Part shown: piece after piece, positions 45,201 to 57,491 of the stretch | How positions within the stretch are numbered: the stretch's first letter is position 1 | How the letters are laid out: every line of letters starts with the position of its first letter | Assembly: GCF_000004075.3 (NCBI RefSeq) | Contig: NC_026659.2 | Location: 4,712,001 to 4,776,000 of the forward strand | Source of the DNA: Cucumis sativus | Taxonomy: Eukaryota; Streptophyta; Magnoliopsida; Cucurbitales; Cucurbitaceae | DNA length: 64,000 nucleotides | Direction: 5' to 3' | Program-made: the position numbers and the translations under genes | Notes under the pieces: model-generated | The model's database searches: none | Seen by the model: only the letters and a program-made list of their open reading frames with translations | What the model was told of the DNA's origin: nothing

Positions 45201-46100
45201 TTTAAATTCTCATACATCACTTGTTATATTGGAACCTTAAGAAAATGGTAAATCTACCACGAAAAGTTTTATCGAAACCAAATATTAGTTTTTATTATGT
45301 AATTTATAAATTATAAAGTCAATTTATTTCGTAATAAAAACTAGTAGTCGATCGTGACAAAACTTTATATATATAGTTTAACATATGTATTTTTTTATAC
45401 TTCATTTGAGCATAAACTCAATAATTGAAATCATTTTTTTTTTAAATCATGTGTTTATTTTGGATAGTTGATGAACATTTTAACGACTTGTTTTCAAAAG
45501 TAAACACTTAAAAAGTTCAAACCAAACACTCCCTAAATCATTTTATCGTGAGTTGCCACACAACTCACAAGTGTTAGCTTTAGAAAAATAGAACACATAC
45601 ATTATTGCCTCAAATAAACTCTATCTCTACGGAAAGTAAATAGACTAAAAGATAAAAAATAATGCTAATGTTATTACTAAAGTAGACTTATTTACCATTA
45701 ATTACATATCAAGAACAACAAAATAAATAAATAATAGTAAAAAGTAAATTTAATCTATCTTTGAAGAGCAAATATCTAAAAAAATTCATTTGATTGTTGG
45801 GATTTCAATTTTCTTTTTTTAAGTAACAATTTAATCTTGATTTCTTACGGCATCCAAAAGTAATCTCTCCCAAATTTCAGCTCAGCCACAACACACAAAG
45901 AAGAAAGAAAAAATGTTGAGGCTGTCATCTTACCATCTTATCCTCACCCGCGAACATCGTTTTTTACTCACACGCCGTCCATTTTCCACCTCAGATTTAG
46001 TGACCTGGCGATATCCCATTGGTTCGTCTCGTCAAACCCGACACCCACAGGCCACCACCTTCCCAATGCTTTCACTTTTTTTTCCGTGTTCTTATCACTA
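42238..46100. other. RlmN-like leader plus gene-free intergenic DNA
   Basis: The first 100-150 bases form the RlmN-like leader on the minus strand. The rest is AT-rich DNA with no supportable gene or RNA, with frequent poly-A/T runs and no element ends I could fix. The last few hundred bases form the promoter of the GH17 gene. Confidence 0.55.
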
Positions 46101-46108
46101 TATAAATA
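46101..46108 (+). promoter_or_regulatory. TATA box of the GH17 glucanase gene
   Basis: TATAAATA lies 80 nt upstream of the start codon at 46181 in a locally C-rich stretch, giving a leader of about 45-50 nt. Spacing and sequence fit a plant core promoter. Confidence 0.7.
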
Positions 46109-46180
46109 TTCCCCACTTTCCCCTGTTTCCCAAGCCCCTCCCCGTGCTCCTCTCTTCCCTTTCTCCACCGCCCCCCAACC

Positions 46181-47814
46181 ATGTCCGCCGCCGCACTCCG
46201 CCGTCTCTCCGCGGCGCTTTTCCTCCTTCTCCAAATTTCCACCACCGCCGTCTTCGCCATTGGCGTCAACTACGGCACCCTAGGAAACAACCTCCGGCCG
46301 CCGGCCGAGGTCGCGAACTTCCTCAAAACAAAAACTAAAATCGACCGCGTGAAGATATTTGATACAAATCCGGATATCCTAAGAGCCTTCGCCGGCAGCG
46401 GAATCCTGGTCACGGTAACGGTCGGCAACGGCTTGATCCCTAATCTAGCGGATCTGGCATTCGCTCGGGAATGGGTAGCTGCACATATCGCGCCGTTTCA
46501 CCCTCAGACGCGGATTCATTATATTGCTGTGGGGAATGAAATCATACATTCTAATGATAAGCCTCTGATCGCTCGTCTTGTACCGGCCATGAGATCGCTC
46601 CACCGAGCTCTAGTTCTCGCCGGAATTAGGGACGTTAAGGTAATTATGCTGATTTGTTGCTCTTCGTTTTCATTTATCGCTGTTCTTGAAAAAAGCCGTT
46701 TTAAAGCTGTTGGGTGGTAATGATTAATTCTTCCGAGTGATCTTTAAATTAATGATGAAACCATCTACATTTATTATAAAGAACCATCACGAACCATTTC
46801 CAAATCTTTAACATTACGTAATCTTTAACGACGTGGCTTTCATTTTCCAGGTCACATCTCCACATTCTTTAGGCATCCTCTCGATCTCAGAGCCACCAAG
46901 CATGGGACGGTTCAGGCGAGGGTACGATCGAGCCATATTCGGTCCAATGCTTCAATTCCTACGAGAAACCAAGGCCCCATTCATGGTGAACCCATATCCT
47001 TACTTCGGCTACTCACCAAAAATGGCTAATTATGTTCTATTCAAACCCAATCGTGGCATTTACGACAAGTACACCAAAATCACCTACACCAACATGTTCG
47101 ATAGCATGATGGACGCCATCTACTCTGCCATGAAGAAACTAGGCTACGCCGACGTTAATATCGTCCTCGGCGAAACGGGATGGCCCACAAATTGCGACTA
47201 CATTGCTTGTAGCCCTGACAATGCTGCTACTTACAATAGGAACTTGGTATGGCATGTCAATTCTGGGAAAGGAACGCCATTGATGCCGAACCGAAAATTT
47301 GAAACGTATTTGTTCGGTTTGTTTAATGAAAATCTTAAACCCGGTCCGACCGCCGAACGCAACTGGGGTTTGTTTCAACCCGATTTTACTCCGGTTTATA
47401 GTCTTCCTAACATCATGCTTGGCGGTCGGGGACGTGGCGGTAGGAGGCCGACACCGGTGGCTCCGTCGGGGAAGAAATGGTGCGTGCCGAGATCCGACGC
47501 GGCCGTTGATGCCTTACAGAAGAACATTGACTACGTTTGCAGCTCGAACGTGGACTGCCGTCCGATCCAAGCCGGCGGCGCGTGTTTTCTACCTAACGAT
47601 GTCCGGTCCCACGCGGCTTACGTCATGAATTCATATTATCAAACCTCCGGGCGCCACGATTACAACTGCGATTTCAGTCACACCGGAGTTCTAACCACCG
47701 TGAATCCAAGTAAGTAGTCCTCTTTTTGGTTTCTTGGGATTAAATCACTGACATGAATTGAATGGAGCTTTTGGGTAATGTGATGCAGGTCACGGCGGGT
47801 GTGCGTTCTCTTGA
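46181..47814 (+). CDS. Glucan endo-1,3-beta-glucosidase (GH17) with C-terminal X8/CBM43 domain, 3 exons
   Basis: A secreted enzyme that hydrolyses beta-1,3-glucan (callose) in the cell wall or at plasmodesmata. Exons are 46181-46639, 46851-47709 and 47789-47814, in phase, for 447 aa. Residues 1-26 are a signal peptide (hydrophobic core LFLLLQ, cleavage after VFA). GH17 spans about 27-345, with proton donor Glu120 (IAVGNE) and nucleophile Glu261 (LGETGWPT). A basic Gly/Arg/Pro linker (346-361) leads to X8 (363-447), which begins WCVPRSDA and has six or more Cys. The tiny last exon (26 nt) supplies HGGCAFS and the stop; without it the open frame would end SK. There is no Ser-rich linker or hydrophobic tail after X8, so no GPI anchor is predicted, unlike many plasmodesmal relatives. 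Coding G+C is well above the surroundings. Confidence 0.95.
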
Positions 47815-50800
47815 GAGATTGAGCAGCGGAGGCGAGAGATGGTTTTGACTTCGTACGGGGGGTGCAGGAGAGGAAACCGTGAGGCCTCATACAGCTTGGT
47901 ACTCAATAGAGAAGCTGAACAACTTTTTTTCTTTTCTCATTTTTCTTTTATATAATGATTATTACTATTTTGATGCAATTGAATTGGATTCTTCTACAAA
48001 AATCTCGCTCTCATTTTACAAAAGTGAGATTTGGAGATTCAAAAAGAGGTTCAGTTAATTATTCAAACATACTCCATTCTTCTTCCTTCTTTCTTCTTCC
48101 TTCTTCCCTTTAATTTTCATATTTATTCTTACCACTGCTGCTTTTTTAAGCACTTTAGCTATTCAAACATAATCAGTGTCACAAATACATATTTGAATTG
48201 AATTAACTTTTTAAGTAAACATAAAACATCTCTCCACCTAGATTCAATTACATGAACTTTGTGTTTTGTTTAAAAAATATGAAAAGATAGATATGTTTAT
48301 TTTTGTTGAAAGAAAAATATGAAATTTGTCATAGCATGTTGGAGTAAAATAGTAAAATATATTGGTGAAATGATTTATAATTATACAAAACAAAACACAG
48401 TACAATAAGACTAAGGAGGATTTAAATAATAGACCAATAATAAGTTTGTAAGATAATTTAAATTTCGTTTACTTTAGCTATCGTTATATAGATTATGAAA
48501 GTACTTTTTATCTTTTACTCTACCTTAGAAGATATACTTATAATCATTCACTTTAAATAATTTTTATGTTAGTTGTGGTGTCAATTTACATGAATGGTGT
48601 TATAAATAATATCATGTGTTGGAAAGTTACCCAATATATATAAATAATTGAAGAATAAACTAAAAGTGTTTTTTTTGGATAAATAAGATTATGAAATTAA
48701 ATCATTTAACACATACAACCAAAGATGTGTTTCAATTGCATTTTCAAGTCATCAGATTAAAAATTGAATTTTTGAAAAGAAAATTTATAAAATAAAGTGG
48801 TTTAAGATAAATACCCCTAAAACCATCTTTTAGAAAAATAATTTTTGTGTTTAGTAGTTAATCTCTCTAATTTGTATGAAACAATTCGTCTAATACATTC
48901 AACTATTCTCACCAACCATTATTTGTCAACTATCTCGGTCAATTGTCGTCGGCTCACTTTCTTTCACCATTTTTTCGTGCTCATTGCCTATCAACTTTTG
49001 TTGGTAATTTTTTTGTGATCGTTGTTGGTTTGTTTTTGTCAATTGTTTTATGGTAACGTTATCGATGAACTTTTGTCAATTGTTTTTTTTATGACTATCA
49101 TCCCCCAATTGCCAACAACCATTTTTTTTTTTTTTTGTGATTGTCCTCGTTTGACTTCCAATGACCACCATTGTCAACCTCTGATTATCTTTTATAGTGT
49201 ATGTCCCTAATCATCTTAAACCACCAATCTTGATGATCGTTGTCGAACTTCTATCAAAATCTCTACGAACAAATTCATTTACTCAATTACAAATCAAACA
49301 AATTTTTACTCAATAACCCACTTTTGAAAAAAAAAAAAAGTTGTCAAACACGCATGTATTTTTCTTTCAATGAGTTTTTAGTAAAAATGTTTAAATGAAA
49401 ATGTATTTTTTAAAGAAAGATATTTTTTTCTTTAAGTAATTCAAAACGGACTCCAAATTTTAGAATAAATTATTATTTGATGTTTAATGAGGAATTCCTC
49501 CCAAATATCTATTTTTCTTCATCTATCTTTCTATTCTTTTTTACTATCTATTTTTTCCTTTCTCATTCTTTTTGTTTTTTATTTTTATTTTTAAATACTT
49601 TGAATATTTGTGTTCATATACATTTAAATATAGAAATTTGCAAATCTTCACGCGTTCTTATAGGTGATAAAAAACCCTAATTGTTATAGATGATAATACA
49701 CCTAAATAAATATAAGTATTTACCTTTTTCCCCATTAGAATAAACCTATCCAGGATAGGATAAACCTACGGAGGATAAACTTTCCATTTTAACCGTATTT
49801 ATCTTATAAGGTATTGTTTTCCATTAGGATAAACTTCTCTTTTCAGAGGTATTTAAAAGATGTCATATATAAGTATTTTCAAATAAGTAATATAAACCCT
49901 TAAAATTAAATTGTAGGTTATTCTCAACCAAATCTACTTTACGTAACATTCATAAAAGAAATTAGGAGAACATGAATGAAGAACATGATCGTTCGATTTG
50001 TAAAATGAAGATGAATGAAAAACATGATTGAATTGCACATCTTTTCGTCTAGTTCATATTATATTGTCTCAAAAAAATTATTTATCTTATTTATATTTTG
50101 TCGTTGGAAATCAATTTTTTAATAGTTATGTATTTACATTTCAAGATCATAACGTGTGATTAATATGAAAAAAAGATTCAAAATATGTGTAATTTTTTTA
50201 TGAAATTAGTTCATAATGTCTAATAGTCATTTATGGTAATTTGACCTAAGTATAAACATTGTTAGTATAGAACAAACTAAACAAAATTTTACATATAAAC
50301 ATTTAAAAAGAGGTTAAACCAAATATGTAAGTGTAGATTTTAAACCCATTTTACAAAAAATAAAATATATATTTTAGAAAACATATTCTTAAAAAAAGAT
50401 ATTTTGGAATCCTAAATCATATTTGAAGATCTCATTTTACAAGTTAGAGTCAAACAAGTAATTGATCATAAAATAACAAATAACAAATAATAAAGAAGTA
50501 AAAAGAAAAAAGAGGAAGCCCAAAAAATATATGAGTTGTCTTCTTTCTCATTGATAGTTTAGTTCAAAATAGCTAAACGAGTAAATATAAATAGCAATAA
50601 AGAGAGGTGTAGTGTTGGAATGTTGCCTTTTTTTCTCTTCTAAACTAATAAAAAAAATATTTAGGTATGTATGTTGATTTAATTGTGACATATGAGAGAA
50701 TCTTGAAGCCCATCCATTTGAGGATCAAAAGGTGGATATGAATGTGTTATCTATCAACATATATATGGTTACGTTGATATTGAAAAGTTGTGGTCTCTAT

Positions 50801-52847
50801 GGGATAGGTATCTTTAGATTCCAACTTTAGAAATAAAAGCATTTTAAATGACGTTGGAGGAATGTAGCACAAAAGTATTCAACTTTGGAATTTAATGTAT
50901 TTATTTCACAAAAGTATATAAATCAAATTAAGAGTGTTCTTTTTTCCCTGTTTGTGTGTGGCAATTGAGATCCTATTTCATGTATGGATAGAAGATGAAT
51001 TATGTTTTAACTCTACCATGGACCAAACTTTCAATTTACCATTCTTTTAGCTTATTTCTTTTTAAATTAAGATAGCATAATCATCGTCTAGTAAAAGATA
51101 GACACAATAAGATTGGATTTTAGACGCACCCATTTTATGCATCTCTTCTCACCTCACTCACATCAAACAAGTAATTAAAATATTTCATAAAAGAAATAAG
51201 AAGAGAGTTTGTCATGTAATCACAAAAAAGAAAAAAAAAAGTTAAACAATTTGATGAGATGCATGAACATATGTGATGCTCTAAATGTATCTAAGTATTT
51301 TTTAGTGAAATTCTAATTTCGTTGTATGTTTTTTTCTTATAATTTTGTTATTATTGGTTTAAGTACTACATTGGGTATTTCTTTTTTCTTTTGGTTCATT
51401 TTAGCTTATGTACTTTTAAAATGTTCATTTTGATCTCTGTAATATCTAACTTTGGTTCATTTTGGATCCTATACTTTCAAAATGTTCATTTTAGTCTTTA
51501 TACTTTTAACTTTGATTTATCTTGGTTCTTAATATTCAAAAGATGACCATTTGGATTCCCCAAGTTTCTAACCTATCGATTTAAAAGACAATAACTTGAG
51601 AGTTTAACCTTGAACTTAAAAGAAAAACCTATTTATAGCTCATTTTTTTCTAAGATTGTTTAGTAATTATTCTTATTCAAATTCGACCAATAATAAAAAA
51701 TCAAATCTATAAAGACTACTTTCATATTTTTTTGTCAATAGAAAAAACAGCTTTGATTTTGTTTTTAGAATTTGGCCACAAACTCAAATATTGTATTTAG
51801 GAAAAAAATGCAATTTGTTCATAAGTAAATAGATTTAATTTTTTTATATATAAAAAAGCTACTTTTCTTAGTTTGAATGATTTATTAATGGAATTTTATA
51901 AAATAGGCAATAACCTAGAAAGAAAAACTATTTTATTTGAATTTGAATGGATTAATTAATTAAACTATACAATAAATAATACTAAACGATTACATCAATT
52001 TATTATCAATTAAATAAATGCAAATGAGCTTACACTATTTATAAAAAAAATAACGAAAAAAAAGATCATATTCCTATTTTCTATTGGCCCAAATACAGCC
52101 CAGGTGAAATACCAAATTAAAGCACTCAAAGCTCATTAATCACTAATTAACATTCTTCATCTTCTTCCAACAAGTCTTTGTTCAACACATCTTCTTCTTT
52201 TATTTTTCTTCATCCTCTTTTCATATCTCGATGCTCATCTTTTTTCATTTTCTTTTTCTCACTACTTTGCCTTCTAACATCTTTCTCTTTCCCATTTTTA
52301 TTCAATAACCCAATTTACATATTTTCCATTTTTTACAATTTGTACTGTGTTCGTGAAATTCATTTTGCAAGCAACAAAACTAATCTACAATCCTATGTCA
52401 GGATGACGTACAAGAAAATGTCGAGAAAAAACTCGAATGAAAGATAGAGTGTGATAGTTGGATATACAATATTTGTTAGTACAAATTAAAAAAATCCTAA
52501 GACTTATTATTATTATTTCACATTCCTAGTTTTTACAATTAAATAATGATATACATAAAGTGGAAAATAAAAAGGATAAAAATGACAGGTTGGAAAATAA
52601 AAAACAGAAAAACTGACATATCTCTGTCAATTGATATATTTAAATATTTAAAAATCTATTTTATTTAGAATTTGGAGAAAATATATATTTATTTTTAAAC
52701 TTTCTGATTATAAATAATGGGTATAAAATAATAATAATTTTATGTGCTGATAGAAAGAAGGTCGGTTTTGTGTTGTTTTGTTTTCACCTCTAAATTACCA
52801 AAACCCATATCCCACCGACAAATTCAAATCACTAAACCAAAATAACA
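47815..52847. other. Gene-free intergenic DNA
   Basis: This contains the GH17 3' UTR (to about 48000) and then about 4.8 kb of AT-rich DNA with no gene I can support. Between 48890 and 49260, short motifs such as GTCAATTGT and TTTTGTTGGT recur irregularly. The region from about 52100 carries short open frames rich in Phe, Ser and Leu, typical of CT-rich non-coding DNA. The last part is the promoter of the gene at 52848. Confidence 0.55.
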
Positions 52848-53552
52848 ATGGAAATTCCGGTGAACAAAAGCCATAACAAAAAGCAAAAACACCACCACCA
52901 ATCCGCCGCCGTCACTCCCAATCCACCCCTTTCCGATTACTCCTTCAAACCCTCCGCCGCCGTCAAAGGCCTTCGATTCGGCGGCCAATTCGTCGTCAAA
53001 TCCTTCACAATCCGCCGAGTCTGGCCTCTCGAATTTCTCCAACTCCTTTCTCTCCCACCGCGCTACGACGACGACGACTGCAACAAACGACCTCCATTCA
53101 ATTCCACAGCGGCCTTCCTTCCCACGAATTTCACCATCTTAGCGCACCACGCTTGGAACACGTTAACGCTCGGCCTTGGCACGAAGAAATCAAAAGCGAT
53201 TCTGTTCGTGTTCGCGACAGAAGCTTTGAAGGCCGCCGCTGGTCGTGTATGGCCGGCGGAAATTGCATTCGGGGATGTAAATCGACGGCTGATTCGAGGA
53301 TTAAGCGGCTGCGAAATGGCTAGGTTTAAATTTAGAAAAGGATGTTTAACTTTTTACATCTACGCGGTCCGTGAAAAGGGCTGCTTCGGATTCTCCGCCG
53401 CCGATGATCTGAAAACGATTTTGCAGGCGGTTGTTTCGCTCAATGATTTCTTGGATCATACCGCCATGCTCGCCTTGCCTAATCAGAGAAATATTAGTTA
53501 CAGCGGCGGCGGAAGCAGCTTTACGACGGCGCCGGTCGGCGTTGTGCATTGA
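52848..53552 (+). CDS. Uncharacterised plant protein, intronless, 234 aa
   Basis: I do not recognise the family with certainty. One 705-nt open frame starts MEIPVNKSHN and ends APVGVVH, with codon use and G+C typical of a real gene and far above the flanks. Residues 1-30 are polar with a Lys/His/Gln cluster (KKQKHHHQ), possibly disordered or nuclear. The core (about 30-215) is folded-looking, with no signal peptide or clear membrane segment. Motifs that look conserved are FVVKSFTIRRVWPLEFL, FLPTNFTILAHHAWNTLTLG, RLIRGLSGCEMARFKFRKG and FLDHTAMLALPNQR. The tail is Gly/Ser-rich. The ATG is preceded by AACA, an acceptable plant context. It has no neighbour within 4 kb to suggest a role. A single-copy-like, DUF-type plant protein is the best description. 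Confidence 0.8.
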   Translation: MEIPVNKSHNKKQKHHHQSAAVTPNPPLSDYSFKPSAAVKGLRFGGQFVVKSFTIRRVWPLEFLQLLSLPPRYDDDDCNKRPPFNSTAAFLPTNFTILAHHAWNTLTLGLGTKKSKAILFVFATEALKAAAGRVWPAEIAFGDVNRRLIRGLSGCEMARFKFRKGCLTFYIYAVREKGCFGFSAADDLKTILQAVVSLNDFLDHTAMLALPNQRNISYSGGGSSFTTAPVGVVH

Positions 53553-56500
53553 ATCTTTAAACCTCTGCTTGTTGTCTTTATAATCGATCTCTGTTCTCAT
53601 CATCAACATCTTCTTCTTCGTTCATTTTTTTTCTTTGAAAAAAGAAATTTTGTTGTTTGACCTTTGATTGATCGTTGCAACTTTTTACTTTTCTGCTTCC
53701 GTTTGAATCATTAGATTGGATTATTAAATCTTATATCAGAAAATTGATCCGTTTAACATCTTCTAGTTGTAATTAGATCATCTAATAAAGGGGAGAGTTC
53801 ACGAAGCTTTTTTTCCACTTATTTTCACAGTTTGTTCATCTTCATTTATTCTACTTTTAATTTTTCTTCAATTGGATATATTAATTAAGAATTATAGCTG
53901 AGTTGTGTTTAAGTTTGACCACACTCTCAACTCTTTTTTTTTTTTTTCTTTCTACACTAGATTACATAATTAGGAGTCATAATTTGTAATTTGTTCTCTA
54001 AATTGATGTTTGGTGTTGATTAAATTTACCATTATTCATTCCATTGACAGCGATTTAAGATGTTTGATAATCACCCAAAATAAAAATGAAAATGAGTTTT
54101 TTCTTAGGTGAATCTAAAGGAACCCATAGTTATTAGGGAATGGTTACTAAAGGTAATAGTACTGATGAGGTCACCTTCATAAAGTTCTTTCTTACTCATT
54201 TGGATAGCATTCCTCACGAGTCACGTGGTTGAATCTTATATCTAATGTTACTATTTTCTTTTTTTAATTAGAAAGAATCATAATATCTTTTGATTTTCAA
54301 ATTTTGGAAGAATAAATGCAATTAATTCTTCTTGAAACCGTTTAGTTAGAAGTTTAAAGAGTAGATGTATTTTTCAAAATTTATTATTGTCTAAGATAGA
54401 AAGGAAAATAGCTGATTTAAGATTTTTTTTTATAATTTATCAATTGTTTTGGGTCTTCTAGGTGATCTCACCATATTATAATTGGCTTTTGCTTCATTTT
54501 AAATGTAATCTTTTTAAATCTTGACCAATTTTATTTTTTAACAAAATTTTGAATTCATATACTTGTTTATCTTAGATAGAAGGTAATATTTTAATGTATT
54601 TCACACTATATATTTATAAATCATAAAACATTAAAAAATTAGTTAAACTACAATTTTAATCCCTATTATTTAAGAGAATATTAGAGTTTAACTCATAGTT
54701 TGATAAAATCTCATATAAAATCATTATGATTTGATCAACCTTGATAAATAGTTCCTATAAGTAAGATTGATTTTTTTTTTTTTATCAAACCAAAAGGACT
54801 ATATTCTACATATAAACCGTGCAGACTAAATTATTCCATCCTTTTAAAACTATAGGACCAAATTTATAATTTAACCTAAAATTTGTCCAATTAAATTATA
54901 TACTATACCAATTAAATTAAATTAATATCTATTGTGAATATGTGATATATAGATTCATGGATTTTTTTAATTAGTAATCATTTATTATCGATACAACTAT
55001 ATATATATATATTTGGGTTTTAAATAATACAAACCTCATAGCTTAATCTTAGAAATTTGATTTTTCCCTAAAGTTAGTTTTATAAATATAGCATGATTTC
55101 TTTATTATGTTTGAATTTAATTTGAGAATTGATTACACTAATTTACACATTAATTTTGAACTTGCTATGTTTGAGAACTACACATTTATAAAATGCCAAT
55201 TATGCCAATATTTCAAGGTACTAGTTATATGAAACACATGCCTATGCATGTGAAATCGTGTAGTCTTTATTAAAAGAGTTTTAAAATATAGTGATTTCTT
55301 TAGCTTCTAATAAATATTTTTTTTTTGTTTTAATTTTTTTTTAAAAAATAGTAAATGTTTAACAGGGGGCAATATAATGACTGTGAAAGTTCAGTATCTT
55401 TTTACTACATGACTTTTTAAATTGTTACCATAATTAAATACTCTAATATCATGCTTATGCAAAAAAAAGCACGAGTACGAGATGTAACCATCACCCTCTA
55501 AACAATCACATTATTCTATAAGCATTGTTGGCATCAATAAGTCCTCATCAAACACGAGTTTTGCTTCATGTCGATACTAATTGCATATTCTACATAATAC
55601 TTTGATTTTCAAAAAATATAAATATATTTTGTGATTAAAAAATAGAAGTCTCACGTCTATTTTATTTTGAATGGACACCTACGCTCAAAAAATGGTCTAT
55701 TTTGTCAACAAAGCGTAACATAGGAATTTACTCAAAATAAAATACCAAAAGTATAGAAAAATTATTTCATGACATTTTTCACACATAGAACAGAACGTAG
55801 TAAGATAAAAAGGATTGAATTTTAACAAATCAATGCAATTATCTTGTTGATGGAAACGGTAAACATATGCACAATGAAAAAGGATCCATTAAACTCTAAT
55901 TATGCTTCCAATCAAATTAGAAATTAACATGCATGGACCTAATTCAATAGAAAAGAACTAGGGTCATAGAAATCATAGCCCTAACTTGTAATCAAACAAG
56001 ACGAGTGGTAGTAGATTTGTGAGAGAGAAAGAAAGATGAAAATGGGAGGCTTATCACACCTTGAGTATTGGAAGCAAAATTTTTAGTGAATCTTTATGAA
56101 ATTATAAAAATAACAAAAACGCCAATTTTTTTTCACATTTGAAAATCCACTATTTGATAATCTAATTTCATGCAAAAATGCATGTAATTAGTTACTAAAA
56201 TCTAACATATTTTTACTAACCTGTAGTGAGTTTGGTGTTAACATCTCATGCAATCGGACAACCCATCGAAAGTGAGTAAGATAATCTAAAATAAAATTGA
56301 ATTTTTTCATTCACATAGAAATAAAGATACAAATAAATTAATTAAACGTTAAGATATTGATTACTTTTACCGAATTACGAGAAATTTGTCATTTGTTGGT
56401 AAAAGAAATGAAAATAATAAATGAAAATGAACCAAACAAGATTTAGAAGAATGAGATGAACCAAAGAACGTTCAGAAGAATGAGAGAAAATTTAGAAAAT

Positions 56501-57287
56501 ATTATAATAATGTTTTGAAAATTTGGAAGAGAATGGAAATTGAGGAGTGAGGAGATAAGTGATTGGGTTTAATTTTGAGTCCACGTGCTTCGCAACTTAC
56601 GGTTTCCATAATTTTTAATCCTTCCTTTTGGAATAATCTCACGTGGATTTTCCTTTTATCTTTTTATTTTTAATTCTTTACCATTAATATTTTCATTCTA
56701 ATCCACTTCCTATTATACCAAACCTATTAATGTAATTTCCCAGTGAAAATACTAAAAACAATAATGAAAACTTGTGAGGTCACCTAATGAGAATGAAAAG
56801 CCCACAGTTTTTCTTAAATGAAACCACGCGGAACTATGAAGATTGGATTGTTGAGAATGGGCGGCCAAGGAAGGGGGAATCGCTGTAGCCACCAAAGGGA
56901 AAGAAGGAAACACAAAAATAAATATAAAGATCTACCAAATCAAATAAAAATTATACAAAGTTAATATAATTTCGCCAACTTAACCCACCACCTTATTTTT
57001 CTTTTAGTTAATTAACGATGAAATTAAGTAAGGGACTATTTATAAATATTTTTCAAACTTGAAAGGCTAAAATGTTCATTTTAAAACTTTATGAACTAAA
57101 TATACATCAACTTCGAACCTCAAATGACAAAAAATGGTAGAGTTTCATGAAGAACATAAACTCTAGGAAGTCAATCAATAGAAGCTTAAATAACTTTTAA
57201 GTAACTTAAGAATTTCTTTATATAAACTCTTGAGAATAATAATAAAATGCAAATATTTTTAGTATAAATTGAAGGTGAAAAAAAAGA
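53553..57287. other. Gene-free intergenic DNA
   Basis: The first 200-250 bases are likely 3' UTR of the gene at 52848. The remainder is AT-rich with poly-T runs and no supportable gene, RNA or bounded element. Confidence 0.55.
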
Positions 57288-57360
57288 CGCCCACCGTGGG
57301 GCTCGAACCCACGACCACAAGGTTAAGAGCCTTGCGCTCTACCAACTGAGCTAGACGGGC
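57288..57360 (-). tRNA. tRNA-Lys (anticodon CUU)
   Basis: The 73-nt minus-strand cloverleaf has acceptor GCCCGTC paired with GGTGGGC (one wobble/mismatch near the base), a D arm GCTC..GAGC, an anticodon stem CAAGG/CCTTG around CTCTTAA (anticodon CTT) and a T arm GTGGG TTCGAGC CCCAC, with G as discriminator. A and B boxes are intact. An eight-T run follows immediately on the minus strand, a strong Pol III terminator. It faces away from ALG5: 131 bp separate its 5' end from the ALG5 start codon. Confidence 0.97.
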
Positions 57361-57491
57361 TTTGTTGTTAAGAAATTTAATTTTACTATAGTTATAACTA
57401 TTATCTTCCGTTTTATTCATTTTTAGGAGCACGGTACCGGCAGGCACCAAACGACGCCCTCGCGAGGAGGAGACTCTGAGAGCGATCGCCA

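Noticed and set aside
45913-46338. 141-codon open frame overlapping the start of the GH17 gene
   Set aside because: It covers the promoter and TATA box and runs out of frame with the glucanase. Its Pro/Ser richness is what C-rich plant sequence gives in a wrong frame.
52178-52447. 89-codon plus-strand open frame
   Set aside because: Phe/Ser/Leu-rich reading of a CT-rich stretch with no recognisable motif and no coding-like base composition.
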